Source of the DNA: Zingiber officinale
Lineage: Eukaryota > Streptophyta > Magnoliopsida > Zingiberales > Zingiberaceae
Assembly (NCBI RefSeq): GCF_018446385.1
Contig: NC_056003.1
Coordinates: forward strand, 21,387,198 to 21,451,197
Length of the DNA: 64,000 bases
Reading direction: 5' to 3'
Each line of letters starts with the position of its first letter. The first letter of the stretch is position 1. Shown here in pieces: positions 36,389-46,525 of this stretch. The position numbers were made by a program, and so were the translations under genes. Under the pieces are notes generated by a model. That model made no database searches. It was given only the letters and a program-made list of their open reading frames with translations, and was not told the origin of the DNA.

Positions 36389-37157
36389 TGATCCTGTCCG
36401 AATCGCCGAACCAAGGGACGTTGGGCACGTGGCACTCTCCTAGTCGATGGCACAGGCCTCCGAAGCTCCGGCGATCCTGCACAGAAGTCGGGCCGGGAAG
36501 GGGTTCCCGGCGGCGACCCTCCGACGCTCAAGTCAGGTAAGTAGTGGAAAAAGGAGCTCCCAATCTTGTAGAATGCGTACCTCCGGCGAAGTCTACGGTT
36601 CTTTATATAGGGCGATGAAAAAGCTCCTACACGCCTATCGAGGTGCGTGCGTATCCGCAGCCCATGCCTCGGTGTGTGCCTGTCAGAAAACTTACCTGAC
36701 GCCATACTGCAACAGTCCCATCGTACCTTCGATGGCACAACAAGATACCCCGTTGTCAGACTAGGAGTATGGCTTAGTCATGTGACTTGACGGCTATCAG
36801 GAGATGTTCCTGTTCTCCTTTACCGCCGGCCGGGACGTACGTCCGGCCGGCTGGATGGAGAACATCGTCCGGACGGCACGCCCCTCACATCTCGCCTGTC
36901 GCTTGTGCTGAGATGCCGGGGAGACTTCCAGGCGAGTGACTTCCTCTCGGCTCTGAGACATTGTTTCATTGAGCGTCGGAACCCCAACCTGGTCAGGGCG
37001 CCTTTTACTACCGAATGTCCATTGGTCGGCCGATCGGCCTTATCCATTTCTTCCAAGTCCGGTCGGCTCACCCTTCTCCGGCGGGCTACTTGGCCATTTG
37101 ACCTCCACGTGGCGTTGACCCCTCGTTAGGGGGTCCCAGGCTCTTACCACCGGATCA
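36389..37157 (-). repeat. 3' LTR of the Tat-like element
   Basis: 769 bp. Nearly identical to the partner at 42039-42834, but lacks about 27 bp present there (TTTCATCCCCTGCGCCGGCC region, between two copies of CCGGACGGC; junction near 36877), a deletion between short direct repeats. Confidence 0.93.
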
Positions 37158-37540
37158 CTTGCCTTCCCCTCGAGTCTAGTCGAAGGAGGCGAAGTCCGAC
37201 TGACTGGACTGCCGATCTGACAGAACAACGATAATTGCATTGGGCCGCTCGGCCAGGTCTAATGATGCTCGCCCGTTCGGCGATATCTGATCCGTGCCTT
37301 GTGGTCTCTTGGACTCCATGTCCTATGCTCTCCCCTACTATTCATCATGTGCACTGCGCACGGTAAGGGGAGCTCATTAAATGCGGCCAATATCCAGCTG
37401 ACACGTGGCGATCATGCGTTTGTCAGAGTATGGCGGTGGCGTCACTTCCGATGGGACAACCGCCGTTTGAAATGGACGGCTGGATGATGACCTCGTTATC
37501 GACGACCTGGATCGGACGGTGGATGTTGCTCCCGGGCGGC

Positions 37541-37549
37541 GATATAAAG
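37541..37549 (+). promoter_or_regulatory. TATA box for the antisense ORF
   Basis: GATATAAAG within GC-rich sequence, about 260 bp upstream of the antisense ORF start at 37805 and outside the LTR. It suggests the plus-strand ORF has an internal promoter independent of the LTRs. Functional status is inferred. Confidence 0.55.
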
Positions 37550-37804
37550 CCCGCGACTCCGTTTCCGCCGCCTTGTTGCTTCATCTTCCTCCGGCGCTCC
37601 TCTGCTCGTTTTTTTTTCTCCGGCGACCTCGCTCCTCAATTCTTCGGCAACCCCCCGGCCCCCGTCGATCATCTTTCTTGCTCGTAAGACCCTCCTTCTC
37701 GTTCCCAGCGTTTTCTTCTTTCTGTTAATCGTTTCCTTCAGTCGGTTTTCCTCCATTCCTTGCTTGAACCTTCCCTTTTGGTCCCGTATCCTTGTCTGTC
37801 GACC

Positions 37805-39791
37805 ATGACTAGCACCTCGCAGCCGACCGGCGGTGCTCCGGGTCTTTGGTATTCGAACATGGAAAGCCGGTTCGACGAGGAGGACGCCTTGCGCCTCACT
37901 CGAGCCTATGACCTGCCGATCGACCACCAAATAGTGTTAGCCACACCCGTCCGACACTGTTGTTTTCTTTCGAGACCAATTTCTGGCCGGACTGCGTTTT
38001 CCACCCCACAAGTTTTTCTTAGAAGTTTGCAATTATTTCCGCGTTCCGCTCGGCCAGGTTGTTCCCAACTCTATTAGGTTGCTTAGCGGAGTGATAGTTT
38101 TATTCAAACTGAACGGCATCCCCTTAGAACCAAAAACTTTCCACTACTTTTTTTATCCCAAGCAAGCCGAGTGGGGCACCTTTGTTTTCCAGTCTAGGAT
38201 AGGCTTCGTCCTTTTTGATAATATGCCGAGCTCCAACAAACATTGGAAGGAGCATTTTTTCTATATACGTTTTCCCGAACGGCCAACTTTTCGCACCAAG
38301 TGGCAGACGGCGATGCCATCGCAACCAGAGCTCGGCAAATTTAGAGGTGACGCGGCCTACCTTCATGTAGCCGAACGGCTAGTTGGCCAGCGCTATCATA
38401 TTGACAAGCTACTCCTCCCGGGAGTAATGCACATATTCGGCTTGTCCTCTACCACAGCCGATCTGCCCTGCAGCATGAGTAAGTTTCTTTATCTTCCCAT
38501 TTGTTTTGTTCTAACTGATTTATTTTTTGCTCCTGCAGCTGAAGTCATGTGGCGCGCCAAAGCTACCGAGAAGCTCAAATTGAAGGCCGCTCAGATTGAG
38601 GCGGTGACGAACAAGGAGGCCGCCGAACGGGGCCTTGCTCCGGCTGATCCGGCCGGCGAAGAAGGTGAGGGGACACCAACTGTCCCCGAAGCCTCAGACG
38701 CCCCAGCCCCTCATGATGAGGCCGTCGGCGATATAGAACCTCCCACTGAAGCTGAGGTGGAGGGCCGTTCGGCCGATGATGTGCCGCTGCGCACTCGAAA
38801 ACACCGACGACCAGAGTCCGCCCCTGCCTCTACACTTGATGAGCCCCAACCCGAGGGCGCTGCCAGGCTGCATCGCGGGACGGCCGACCGACCCTCATGG
38901 TTCTCAGGGCCACTAAGCGGGCCCCGGACGTTGACAGCTCAGCTCGCGGGTAGCGTTCTGAGTCTTCTGACGAAATTGAAAAGGAGGAATGTTACTAGTC
39001 GGTCCTTAAACTTGTCTGCATTAGCAAATATGACCTGCCAAAGAGTTTTGCTTTTTGACGAATTTTCCTAAATTCATAGATTTCAATCAAAATTTTCATT
39101 AAAGAACCCAAATGCTACACTTTCTTAATATTTCAATTATTTTTTGTCCATGTTCATTATCACAAGTTAGCGATCGATACATGCCATGATTAATAACAAA
39201 CAAAATACGATGGGGGGTGCCGGGCCGTCGACGGCCGCTCTGGAGAAGGCCAAAAAACTACTGGATGCCGAACGGAAAAGGGCTTCCGATCTAGCGAGCA
39301 AGGTCGTTCGGCTTGAAACGATGATCAAGCAACGAGATAAGGAGATCAAAACGGCGACCACTCGGAAGCAACAGGCCATCAATGATATGGACCACATGAA
39401 GGTGGAGATCAGGGGGCTGGAACAACGCATCAAAGATTTGGACGCCCTGCTAGCCACCGAGAAGGAGAGCCGCTCGGCCGATCTCCAAAGATTTGATGGA
39501 GATTTGAAGGATCTTCAGGCCGCCAGCGACGCTGCCCACGCCGCGCTCAAAGAATATCAAGAGGGGGAGTCGGCTCGCTCCGAAGAAGGGAGGAAGGCGT
39601 TCCTCCGCTCGGAAGACTTCGGAGAGAAGTTTACTAACAAGATATCCCTCACTTTCGAGGAGGCGATCAAGGCGGCGGTGGGCTATCTGAAGACCAAAGG
39701 CCACCTGCCTGCCGAGCTGACCATCCCCCCCGAGGACCTCGCGAGCGTGATGGACTCCATCCCCGACGCTCTTTTTGATTTTGATGTGTGA
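37805..39791 (+). pseudogene. Antisense ORF of Tat-like element (putative gypsy-type transposon domain)
   Basis: Plus-strand reading from ATG 37805 (SNMESRFDEEDALRLTRAYD), then after a frameshift near 37945-37950 a long frame with LLSGVIVLFKLNGIPLEP, FYPKQAEWGTFVFQSR and HIFGLSSTTADLPC, typical of the plant 'putative gypsy type transposon' domain found antisense in Tat/Retand and related elements. A possible 60-bp intron (GT 38479, AG 38538; flanks ATGA/GTAAGT and TGCAG/CTGAAG) keeps frame. An acidic Pro/Ala-rich linker follows, then a second frameshift near 38890, an AT-rich interruption at about 38985-39190, and a C-terminal coiled coil at 39186-39791 (LDAERKRASDLASKVVRLET ... IPDALFDFDV). 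The role of these antisense proteins is not known. Broken by at least two frameshifts. Confidence 0.78.
38985..39190 (+). other. AT-rich interruption within the antisense ORF
   Basis: About 200 bp of markedly AT-rich sequence separates two GC-rich coding parts of the antisense ORF. It may be a small insertion or a diverged intron; splice sites are not convincing. Confidence 0.4.
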
Positions 39792-40194
39792 GGAGCGTTT
39801 TTATGAACTTTTTTGTATTCCCTTCGTTCGGCCCAACTTATCTCTGTAATGACTTATTTGATTTACCTAATGAGTAATAGATGACCTTCTGCTCCTTTCA
39901 CTTCTGTTTTAGCAAGGCATTTTTCCGTCGTCACGCCAAAGTGTTCTTTATATCCTTTCCGCTCGGCACCACGCTTCTGTCCGGCTCAATTCGATCGTCT
40001 TAATGGCATCTATCATGCGACCGCGCAGCTGCTAGGCTTTCGAACGTAACCGCTCGGCATTTACATGCTAATATCCCTAACTTCCACTGACCCACTTTTT
40101 CTTTGTGCCTTACCCCCAAAGGGTTTTTCCGTACATTTTTGATAAGCGAGCCGCTCAGCCGTATAACCAGGCTATCGTTGATTGCATCATGTGA

Positions 40195-41165
40195 CTGGCT
40201 ATCCGCTCGGACGTTTATAGACGCTGACTCGTCTCTCGATATTTATCGTCGAAGCTCGACGGTCTTCCGCTCGGACGTTTATAGACGCCGGCTCGTCTCT
40301 CGATATTTAACGTCGGAGCTCGACGGTCTTCCTCTCGGGCATTTATAGACGCCGGCTCGTCTCTCGTTATTTAACGTCGAAGCTCGACGGTCTTCCGGCG
40401 GGCCGTCTCTCGATATTTAACGTCGGGCTCGACGGCCTTCCGCCGGAGCGTTTATAGACGCCGGCTCGCTCTCGATATTTAACGCCGGAGCTCGGCGGTC
40501 TTCCGCCCGGCGTTTATAGACGCCGCTCGTCTCGATATTTAACGCCGAGCTCGGCGGTCTTCCGCTCGGACGCTTTATAGACGCCTCTCTCGATATTTAA
40601 CGTCGGAGCTCGGCGGTCTTCCGCTCGGACGTTTATAGACGCCTGCGCTCTCGATATTTAACGCCGGAGCTCGACGGTCTTCCGCCGGACGTTTATAGAC
40701 GCCGGCTCGTCTCTCGATATTTAACGCCGGAGCTCGGTCTTCCGCTTCGGACGTTTATAGACGCCGGCTCGTCTCTCGATATTTAACGCCGAGCTCGACG
40801 GTCTTCCCCTCGGACGTTTATAGACGCCGGCTCGTCTCTCGATATTTAACGTCGGAGCTCGACGGTCTTCCGCTCGGACGTTTATAGACGCAGGCTTGTC
40901 TCTCGATATTTAACGTCGGAGCTCGTCTCTCGATATTTAACGTCGGAGCTCGACGGTCTTCCGCTCGGACGTTTATAGACGCCGGCTCGTCTCTCGATAT
41001 TTAACGTCGGAGCTCGACGGTCTTCCGCTCGGACGTTTATAGACGCCGGCTCGTCTCTCGATATTTAACGTTGGAGCTCGACGGTCTTCCACTCGGACGT
41101 TTATAGATGCCGGCTCGTCTCTCAATATTTAACGTCGGAGCTCGACGGTCTTCCGCTCGGACGGA
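40195..41165. repeat. Tandem array of about 64-bp units replacing pol
   Basis: About 15 units of the pattern CCGCTCGGACGTTTATAGAC, then GCCGGCTCGTCTCTCGATAT, then TTAACGTCGGAGCTCGACGG, then TCTT. Units near 40430-40620 are shorter and degenerate, those from 40680 on are closer to identical. Each unit contains TTTATAGACG and GATATTTAACG. The gag frame runs into the array and ends there (41129). Confidence 0.92.
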
Positions 41166-41993
41166 GGAGCCCGCTCGGTTGGAATTTCTTTTTTCCTGGC
41201 CGCTTGTGCCTCTTCCACGTTGATGTATTCGTTCGCCCGGTGTAGCATGTGATCATAGTCTCGGGGCGGCTTTCGGATGAGCGATCGGAAGAAATCCCCA
41301 TCCACCAGGCCTTGTGTGAAGACGTTCATCATGGTTTCTGAGGTGGCCGTTGGAATGCCCATCGCCACTTGGTTGAACCGCTGGATGTAAGCTCGAAGCG
41401 ATTCACGGGCTTCTTGCTTGATGGCGAACAGGCTCACGCTCGTTTTCTGGTAACGTCGACTGCTTGCAAAATGGTGGAGGAAGGCCGTTCGGAAATCTTT
41501 GAAGCTTGTGATGGATCCGTCCGGCAATCTCCGAAACCACCGTTGAGCCGAGCCCGAGAGAGTGGTAAGAAAAACTCGGCACTTTACTCCATCTGTGTAT
41601 TGATGGAGAGTAGCTGTGTTATCGAACTTACCCAGATGATCATCCGGGTCGGTTGTTCCATTGTACTCGCCGATCGTCGGAGGCGCGTAGTGCTTTGGCA
41701 TAGGGTCTCGTAGGATAGCCTCTGAAAATTGGCGATTGATCCGCTCGGGCGACACGTCCGCTCGGGGGGTTTTCCCCTTTCTGTTATCTCGTCTAGGCAT
41801 TTCATCCGAAGAAGATCCCCTATCCCGGTGGTGCTTCCGCTCGGCCGCCAGACGCTGAAGTTGCTTGCTGCTCCGGCCGCTCGGCTGCTGCCTTCTGTTT
41901 TTGCTCCACAAGCTTGGCGGCCCTTATCTCGATCAGAGCGTCGAGTTCCTCAGTCGAAAGTGTCACCGCGTGTTGTCGTCCAGCCTCGTCCAT
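41129..41993 (-). pseudogene. Tat-like gag, frameshifted near the N-terminus
   Basis: Likely start ATG at 41993 (MDEAGRQHAVTLSTEELDAL), with a frame change near 41870-41890 into the main frame, which reads to 41129. The main part has PPTIGEYNGTTDPDDHLGKF, LTTLSGSAQRWFRRLP, SFKDFRTAFLHHFASSRR, LFAIKQEARESLRAYIQRFN and ANEYINVEEAQAARKK, the Retrotrans_gag capsid domain of Tat-lineage elements. The C-terminus, including any zinc knuckle, is cut off by the tandem array. Capsid-like protein could form only if the N-terminal shift is bypassed. Confidence 0.88.
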
Positions 41994-42038
41994 TGTTTCC
42001 GATCGGATGCAGGAGCGTTCCCACAGACGGCGCCAAAT

Positions 42039-42834
42039 TGATCCTGTCCGAATCGCCGAACCAAGGGACGCTGGGCACGTGGCGCTCTCCTAGTCGATGG
42101 CACAGGCCTCCGAAGCTCCGGCGATCCTGCACAGAAGTCGGGCCGGGAAGGAGTTCCCGGCGGCGACCCTCCGACGCTCAAGTCAGGTAAGTAGTGGAAA
42201 AAGGAGCTCCCAAGCTTGTAGAATGCGTACCTCCGGCGAAGTCTACGGTTCTTTATATAGGGCGATGAAAAAGCTCCTACACGTCTATCGAGGCACGTGC
42301 GTATCCGCAGCCCATGCCTCGGTGTGTGCCTGTTAGAAAACTTACCTGACGCCATACTGCAACAGTCCCATCGCGCCTTCGATGGCACAACAAGACACCC
42401 CGTTGTCAGACTAGGAGTATGACTTAGTCATGTGACTTGACGGCTATCAGGAGATGTTCCTGTTCTCCTTTACCGCCGGCCGGGACGTACGTCCGGCCGG
42501 CTGGATGGAGAACATCGTCCGGACGGCTTTCATCCCCTGCGCCGGCCGGACGGCACGCCCCTCACATCTCGCCTGTCGCTTGTGCTGAGATGCCGGGGAG
42601 ACTTCCAGGCGAGTGACTTCCTCTCGGCTCTGAGACATTGTTTCATTGAGCGTCGGAACCCCAACCCGGTCAGGGCGCCTTTTACTACCGAATGTCCATT
42701 GGTCGGCCGATCGGCCTTATCCATTTCTTCCAAGTCCGGTCGGCTCACCCTTCTCCGGCGGGCTACTTGGCCATTTGACCTCCACGTGGCGTTGACCCCT
42801 CGTTAGGGGGTCCCGGGCTCTTACCACCGGATCA
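42039..42834 (-). repeat. 5' LTR of the Tat-like element
   Basis: 796 bp, TGATCC...GGATCA. Contains TTTATATAGGGCG on the plus strand (42252 region; its reverse complement CGCCCTATATAAAG is a good minus-strand TATA box), consistent with minus-strand transcription. The primer-binding site is immediately to the left. Confidence 0.93.
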
Positions 42835-42985
42835 TATTACTACATTGAATTAACATAGAAATTATAATAGTAATGGTACTCTAAACATTCTTATATGAAA
42901 TTATAAAAGTTAATTGGTAAACATAGTGAATATGGTTATCCCAAGTTAGGCATCGAGAGTATACTTAATTTGCTTATCTTTTTAC

Positions 42986-44030
42986 TCTATGCATGAAGAT
43001 TGAACCTTCCAAGTATCTTGTAAGAAATTAATCCATATATGGATAATATCAGCTTTTACATTGCATAAAGTGACAGATTTTGCAAGCTCATCTTCCTGCT
43101 AATTAAAGAAAAGTCAAATATTGCTATAATAATTTCTTTAGAATGATAAACCTTTAGACGAATAACTGAACTTTGAAAACCTTTGTTTTGAGGTGCATAA
43201 TCATTTGATTGCTTGCATCATCAAATAGGTCTTTCTCCTCCCTGGTTTTCTTGAGTCGTGCAGAAGCAGCTGCCAGAGAAGCATTAACCTGATATAAAGT
43301 ACAGATTTGGTCACTTTCACTGGTAGAAGAGTATTTAAAATTTATACTTTGTGCTTTTTCTCATTTAAATTTCCAGAAGTTATAGGCCATCATGTAAACA
43401 TGCATCCTTCATCAAAATAGACTAGAGAACCTCCAACAATGGATCTAGTCTGCTCCTTTGTAATGACTTGATGTCTATACAACATCATACAAAGGTTTAG
43501 TACAAACCCAGTTCTCGACAACATACTCTTAATGGATGTAGTTCAAACTAGCAGATAGTTGGAGCTCTGTAGCAAATAAGATCCGCCAAATTTGATACAA
43601 TATGATTCATGGATGATATACAGTGGCAGTGGTCTTGAAAGTAATTCACTGAACCATTGGCATCAATGTAAAAAAACATAAAAAATATTTAAGAGGAAGT
43701 TCAAGTACTTGATGTGGTAAGATATATATGATAAACTGGAATCACTTATATGTCAACATTTGGTCATTGGAGGGTAAAGGTATATCCATCATAGTCTTCC
43801 TGATAAAATCATGTTGATGATAGCAGATACAGCTTGGGTGTATTTGGAAGTAGTTTAGTGACTCCGTGAGTTCAACTTATTATCAGCTTATTACACACCA
43901 TGAACAGGGGAAGACTCCAATATAAGAAAAAGAAAATCTCATGAAACTTAAAAAGGAAATTTCTACAAAAAAAAAAAAAAAAATCTTCTTTAGCTCAGCC
44001 TCAAGTCCATCTCTTTGATCCTCCAGCCTA
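42986..44030 (-). pseudogene. Decayed exons of a plant coiled-coil protein gene
   Basis: Three consecutive exon-like pieces on the minus strand. About 44030-43982 ends RLEDQRDGLEAELKK, but the donor after it reads AT, not GT. 43288-43181 is a clean 36-codon exon (AG before, GT after): VNASLAAASARLKKTREEKD, LFDDASNQMIMHLKTK. 43095-42986 (AG before; GT donor) continues EDELAKSVTLCNVKADIIHI, WINFLQDTWKVQSS. Phases agree between the last two. The protein looks like a plant coiled-coil protein of unknown role; I do not name it. The Tat-like LTR element lies just downstream (42834) and no further exons were found, so this is a fragment, possibly captured by a surrounding transposon. Confidence 0.6.
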
Positions 44031-44574
44031 GCAACATCAAAGAGTTAAGGGTAACTCCTGATTTAAATTGGCAAAATAAGCCAATAATAGATATCCGGGT
44101 AGGTTCAAAGCACCAAGTCACCATCAATAAACATGAAAGTTTAGATGCATAGGTAGAGAGATGAAGATGATGTTGAAATGAAGCAATCAAGAGGAATGTA
44201 CACTAAAAAGTTGGTTAAACAAGTTGTTCCAAAGAGAAATGTGTATGAGCAACCATGCCCACTAGCCAAACTTGTAGCTCTAATTATATTGTCATGTATT
44301 AATGGAGCACCTTTATCTTTACAGGACACGACTGTAAGTCTAAGTAATGAGTAGAATCCTGGACAATTATTATCCACCAGAAAATGACATAAAAATAATC
44401 AAAATCAAAATCAAAATGCTATATCAGTATGAGAATTTACAATACATTAACAGAATATGAGGATAAGTTTTTTTTTACAACAGAATTATCATCCAGAATA
44501 GTAGTAATTTTATGTGATGAGACGCTCCCCCAATACATGACATCTTGACACAACATGATACTGTAAGTATCATG
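44031..44574. other. Non-coding, intron-like sequence
   Basis: AT-rich, with a poly(A) tract just to its left (43967-43983). No further exons recognised; could be intron of the captured gene fragment. Confidence 0.4.
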
Positions 44575-46150
44575 TGGTAGTTTTGATATGATAAACCAGA
44601 TTAAGTTAGGTCTTGTGTATTTGATCTCTGTGTCTAAGTATGCAGGAACTTAGGAACACAAGAAGTCGAGCAAAAGACGCAACTAACAAGAAGGATGACA
44701 CAGGAAGGGAGTCGGCTTGGTACATTCGAAGGATGAGGTGCTGCGGAAGTGTATACCAGCGAACGAGAAGGATGCGCGCGTTGGTCTGAGGGACGAAAAG
44801 CCGAGGAGGAAGGCTACTCGAGGAGAAGGCCAGACTTGGATCGGGTGAGCTCAATTTCGGACGATCGGAGCATCACCCAAGCGAGCGGAGCGAAAAATGG
44901 TTAACAAGGGAAGTTAACTATTTTTGGATGAATAGTGTAGAAGGTGTCTTCCATGAACAGTACCGGAGACTCCTTCAAAAGCTTGGAAGACATCTTCCAT
45001 GAACAATACCGAAGATGCTTTCAGTGAACAATGCTAGCCTCAGTGAACAGTGCCAACCTTAAATCCAAGTGGGTCAAGGCTGACCAGACACCTAGTGTCT
45101 GGAAGTCCAAGTGGGTAATGGAGGACCGGACACTTGGCACGGAGAGAAAAGTCTAAGTGGATCAAATGTTGATCGGATACTTGGGACTAGGAGAAAAGTC
45201 CAAGTGGGTCAAAGGATTGACCAGACACTTGGCATAGGGAAAAAAGTCCAAGTGGGTCAAAGGATTAACTGGACACATGGTGACGAAATCCCAACAGGTC
45301 AAGGTTGACCAGATACTAGGCATGAGGGAGTCCCAATAGGTCATTGTTGATCTGATGTTAGAGTTGGGAACCCTAACTTGAGTTTAGGGTTGATCAATCA
45401 ATCAACCGATCGATTGAACCAGAGTCTAATCAATCAGTTGATCGATTAGGAGATTTGCATGAGCAATGATAGCCCAATTGATCGGCTAATCGATTGGGGC
45501 TATGCCAATTGATTGGGCTACTCTAATCGATCAAGCTATTGATTGGGGTTGGTTTTCTCGTGATGACATGAGGAAGTCGGAATCGATTTCGGGGTCTTCT
45601 ATGAAAGTACAGAAGGTTGCTAGATTGATCAGCCGATCGATCAAACTACTCTCAATTGATTGGTCAATCAATTGGGATATGACTGTTGCGTATGTTGCGA
45701 GCTTTGGACGGTTGTGATTACTAGGATCTAACGTGGCAATCAATTGGGAGCCGACCTAATAGATTGGGAGCCCTAAAAGGGCAAATATAAAAGCGACAAC
45801 GAGTTAAAACAGTACATCACTCTTCACGCCATCTTCTCTGCCAGTTCTTGGAAGCTTAGGATTGAGGTGTTGCTGTACTTCCAAGATTACAAGAGGCATT
45901 TACAAGCAACAAGAGATCAAGTAAGAAAGATTTTCATTTGTATTTGCGTATTTACTTCTTGTTTCAAATTGTATTGTTTGTGTGAGTTGTAAGAGGTTTC
46001 TTCACCTCTGGATTATTTTCGAGAAAAAATATTTTTGATAGTGGAGAGTATGCTCGACATGGATTCTTGCATTAGTCACCTCTTCTTGAGGTGGATACCA
46101 AATAAATCCTAGTGTTAGTATTGGAGAGTCTGTCACTTCAAGTTTATCCG
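44575..46150 (+). repeat. Third LTR-like repeat, diverged, with CAATTGATCG-type dyads
   Basis: Begins like the repeats at 9605 and 33759 (TTTTGATATGATAAACCAGA, GGAACACAAGAAGTCGAG, GAGGAGAAGGC). It then holds tandem AAGTCCAAGTGGGTC units (45055-45260) and short dyads built from AATCGATTGG/CCAATTGATC (45390-45770). TATA box ATATAAAAG at 45785-45793, then ACAAGAGGCATTTACAAG. Right border near ATGTTCTAACA (46150) is approximate; no clean target duplication. Confidence 0.6.
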
Positions 46151-46229
46151 TAAAATGTTCTAACAGTCATGTTACCCCCGTCTAGGTGTCAATAGATGAG
46201 ACAAAAGGTTGATGGACCCAGTGGTTTAA

Positions 46230-46520
46230 CGACCTTTTAATGGGTCGACTTGGTTCTGCTCTGCCAGGAAGACTGGCTAGTTGGATGTTATGCTAGGCTA
46301 GTTGGTTTTGGAAGCAAGATTGGTCAACCGATCAGATCGACTTTGGCGGGTCGGCCGGTCGGGTTGGCCTTGGCTGGTCAACCGATCGAGTCAACCGGTT
46401 GGGTTGTCTGATCAAGTCAGCCTTGGCGGGTTAGCCGATCAAGTCGGCTAGTTGGGTCGTTTGGTCGGTTCAGCCTCAACGGGTTGGCCGATCGTCTGGT
46501 TGGGTCGACCTTGGCAGGTT
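46230..46520. repeat. GGTCGGCCGGTCGGGTTGG-type low-complexity repeat
   Basis: Degenerate repeats of TTGGTCAACCGATCGAGTC, GGGTCGGCCGGTCGGG and similar words. Continues directly after the copia insertion (56203-56290), showing that the copia at 46526 landed inside it. Confidence 0.7.
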
Positions 46521-46525
46521 GGCTG

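Larger units (their letters stand above)
36389..42834 (-). mobile_element. Non-autonomous Ty3/gypsy Tat-like LTR element with antisense ORF
   Basis: 6446 bp, flanked by perfect TATTA duplications (36384-36388 and 42835-42839). LTRs 36389-37157 and 42039-42834 start TGATCC and end GGATCA. Sense is minus: primer site ATTTGGCGCCGTCTGTGGG lies next to the right LTR (about 42020-42038), and a purine tract GAGGGGAAGGCAAG next to the left LTR. Contents on the minus strand: gag only. On the plus strand: an antisense ORF with its own TATA box. Between them is a tandem array. No protease, RT, RNase H or integrase was found. The layout (gag near the GGCGCC-type primer site, antisense ORF before the 3' LTR) is that of the Tat/Retand lineage with pol lost. 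Confidence 0.9.

Noticed and set aside
36447..36764. Frames inside the Tat LTRs (both strands, repeated at 42097-42336)
   Set aside because: GC-rich LTR sequence with chance open frames, duplicated because LTRs are duplicated.
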